From assembly GCA_013204495.1 (NCBI GenBank), contig JABMNQ010000129.1, positions 1-7,957 on the forward strand: a stretch of 7,957 nucleotides of DNA, written 5' to 3'. The notes below the pieces were generated by a model. It ran no database searches. It was not told the DNA's origin and saw only the letters and a program-made list of their open reading frames with translations. Source of the DNA: Candidatus Pelagibacter sp. Lineage in GTDB: Bacteria > Pseudomonadota > Alphaproteobacteria > Pelagibacterales > Pelagibacteraceae. Below, in pieces: positions 6,272 through 7,957 of the stretch. Made by a program: the position numbers and the translations under genes. Each line of letters opens with the position of its first letter. Position 1 is the stretch's first letter.

Positions 6272-7957
6272 CTAACTCTTTATTAGGTTTTTTGTTTTTT
6301 GTGAAATATTTTCAACTGTTAATCCAAAATATTTATAAATCTCTTTATAGGGTGCACTTTTTCCGAATGTATCTATTCCAAATGCCAAACCTTCGGTTCC
6401 AATATATTTCTTCCAACAATCAGTTGAAGCAGCTTCAATTGATATTTTAAATTTTGTTTCACCAAGAATTTTTTGTTTATATAAATTGGACTGTTTATCA
6501 AAAAGATCTTGGCAGGGAACTGATATAACTTTAGAGTATATTTTATCTTTGGCTAATTTATGGCTAGTTTCTATTGCCAAATTAACCTCAGAACCACTAG
6601 CAAGAATAGTTAGGTTAATTTTTTTATTTGTTCTTAAAACCTCATACGCTCCAAAAGAACACTTATTTGTATTAGAATATTTTTTTCTAATTGGGTTAAG
6701 GTTTTGTCTAGTTAAAGATAAAATACTAGGCGTTTTCGAATTTTTTAAAGATAATTCCCAGCACTCTATAGTTTCCATTCTATCAGCGGGTCTAAAAACA
6801 TTCAAATTAGGAATAGATCTTAAGCCAGATAATTGTTCTATTGGCTGATGAGTAGGACCATCTTCTCCTAAACCAATTGAATCGTGTGTCATTACATAAA
6901 TTACTCTTTGACCCATTAATGCCGACAAACGTATTGATGGCTTACAGTAATCAGAGAATATTAAGAACGTTCCACCATAAGGAATAAGTTTACTGTGAAG
7001 CGCAATACCATTCATTATTCCACACATTGCATGCTCTCGTACACCATAATGAATATAGTCTCCATTAAAGTTATCGGAACTAATAACTTTATGGTATTTA
7101 GTTTTAGTATTATTAGATCCTGCTAAATCAGCTGACCCTCCTATTAAAGTATTATTTTCTTTGGTAAGTGCATTTAAAACTAATTCAGAAGATTTTCGTG
7201 TAGCTAAGCTTTTATTTTCTTTTAATGAAATTTGTTTTTCTATTTTTAAGGATTTAGAAAAATTATTTTTTAATATTTTATCTATAGTTAATTTTTTTCT
7301 TTTATAGAGTTTATTCCAACTTGATTCCAACTTAATCCCTTTATCGCCAACTTTTTTCCATTCACTCAAAATATTTTTTGGTATTTCAAAAGATTTATAT
7401 TTCCAGTCTAATTTTTTTCTAACAAGTTTGATTTCATCCGTACCAATAGGACTGCCATGTGAAGAAGATTTACCTGATTTATTTGGTGAACCATAACCAA
7501 TTTTTGTTTTACATGAAATGACGGTAGGTTTTTTTGCATTTTGAACTTTTTTTAATGCTCGAAAAATCTCTTTTTCATTGTGACCATTAATCAAAATATA
7601 ATCCCAACCGTAACTCTCAAATCTTTTTTTAAAATTATCCGAGACTGCTAAATTAGTTGGTCCATCTATAGAAATTGAATTATTATCAAAAAGCATTACT
7701 AGATTTTTTAACTTTAAGTGACCCGCTAAACTCATAGCTTCGTGACTTATGCCTTCCATTAAACAACCATCGCCTGCCACAACATATGTTTTGTGATTAA
7801 TTATCTCTTTACCTAATTTTGTTTTAAGAATTTCTTCTGCAATAGCAAATCCAACTGAGTTAGCAATTCCTTGCCCAAGTGGACCAGTAGTTGTTTCTAT
7901 ACCTGTTCCAGGGTGGTATTCTGGGTGGCCTGCACAAATAGAATCTAATTGTCTAAA
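6272..7957 (-). CDS. tkt: transketolase, N-terminus beyond the window
   Basis: The frame stays open to the right edge and encodes 561 residues, starting FRQLDSICAGHPEYHPGTG. A full transketolase has about 650-670 residues, so roughly 90-100 N-terminal residues and the start codon are missing. The GTG at 7780 is an internal valine codon (YVVAGDGCLMEG), not a start. The enzyme moves two-carbon units between sugar phosphates using thiamine diphosphate. Motifs seen are TTTGPLGQGIAN, the ThDP/Mg motif GDG...DNNSISIDG, GSADLAGSN, YGVREHAM with the catalytic Glu, and THDSIGLGEDGPTHQPIEQL. The segment joining the two ThDP-binding domains is lysine-rich and looks shorter than in E. coli. The stop TAG lies 2 bases before gap, making tkt the most upstream visible gene of the carbon operon. 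Confidence 0.96.
   Translation of the reverse strand, partial: FRQLDSICAGHPEYHPGTGIETTTGPLGQGIANSVGFAIAEEILKTKLGKEIINHKTYVVAGDGCLMEGISHEAMSLAGHLKLKNLVMLFDNNSISIDGPTNLAVSDNFKKRFESYGWDYILINGHNEKEIFRALKKVQNAKKPTVISCKTKIGYGSPNKSGKSSSHGSPIGTDEIKLVRKKLDWKYKSFEIPKNILSEWKKVGDKGIKLESSWNKLYKRKKLTIDKILKNNFSKSLKIEKQISLKENKSLATRKSSELVLNALTKENNTLIGGSADLAGSNNTKTKYHKVISSDNFNGDYIHYGVREHAMCGIMNGIALHSKLIPYGGTFLIFSDYCKPSIRLSALMGQRVIYVMTHDSIGLGEDGPTHQPIEQLSGLRSIPNLNVFRPADRMETIECWELSLKNSKTPSILSLTRQNLNPIRKKYSNTNKCSFGAYEVLRTNKKINLTILASGSEVNLAIETSHKLAKDKIYSKVISVPCQDLFDKQSNLYKQKILGETKFKISIEAASTDCWKKYIGTEGLAFGIDTFGKSAPYKEIYKYFGLTVENISQKTKNLIKS

Noticed and set aside
3250..6848. Plus-strand open frames opposite the aldolase, pgk, gap and tkt genes (for example 5290-5661 and 6058-6450).
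   Set aside because: They lie antisense inside strongly conserved genes, have no recognisable motifs, and their hydrophobic, Phe/Ser/Leu-rich composition is what the antisense of AT-rich coding sequence gives.
7778..7780. GTG as a possible start codon of transketolase.
   Set aside because: The frame continues upstream to the window edge with clear transketolase sequence (GHPEY, TTTGPLGQGIAN), so this GTG is an internal valine codon.

Overview
The window looks like a piece of a SAR11 (Pelagibacterales, 'Candidatus Pelagibacter'-like) chromosome. The DNA is very AT-rich, the proteins are rich in Lys, Ile and Asn, and spacers are almost absent. The protein set and order (tkt-gap-pgk-class I aldolase-thiE-efp-suhB-rpmE-DUF1013/TrcR) is an alphaproteobacterial arrangement as I remember it. 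The assignment rests on composition, compactness and protein resemblance, not on a database search.

Every gene lies on the minus strand, so transcription runs from the right edge to the left. In that order they are: transketolase (tkt, N-terminus beyond the right edge), GAPDH (gap), phosphoglycerate kinase (pgk), class I fructose-bisphosphate aldolase (fda), thiamine-phosphate synthase (thiE, TTG start), elongation factor P (efp), inositol-monophosphatase family protein (suhB), ribosomal protein bL31 (rpmE), DUF1013/TrcR-type regulator, ribosomal protein bS21 (rpsU) and the 5' part of initiator tRNA-fMet, cut by the left edge. Junction spacings in bases are +2, -1, +1, -14, -4, +5, +35, 0, +54 and +6. 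Only the +35 and +54 spacers are long enough for a promoter, and each holds a promoter-like -10 element. No gene-free stretch exceeds 54 bases.

The right half (about 3.1-7.96 kb) is a central-carbon operon. Tkt exchanges sugar phosphates, and Gap, Pgk and Fda interconvert 3-phosphoglycerate and fructose 1,6-bisphosphate. ThiE makes the thiamine phosphate from which Tkt's cofactor derives. The left half is a translation and regulation block: EF-P, bL31, bS21, initiator tRNA and a small DNA-binding-type regulator.

I found no mobile element, CRISPR array, defence system, phage gene or clearly new system. This is an ordinary, streamlined housekeeping region. The points most worth a second look are an initiator tRNA whose anticodon stem carries A29-U41 in place of the first of the three hallmark G-C pairs, GAPDH residues that suggest NADP(H) use, a duplicated helix-turn-helix unit in the TrcR-like protein, a shortened SuhB core, a possible leaderless rpmE transcript, and a TTG-started thiE whose first bases resemble those of pgk.
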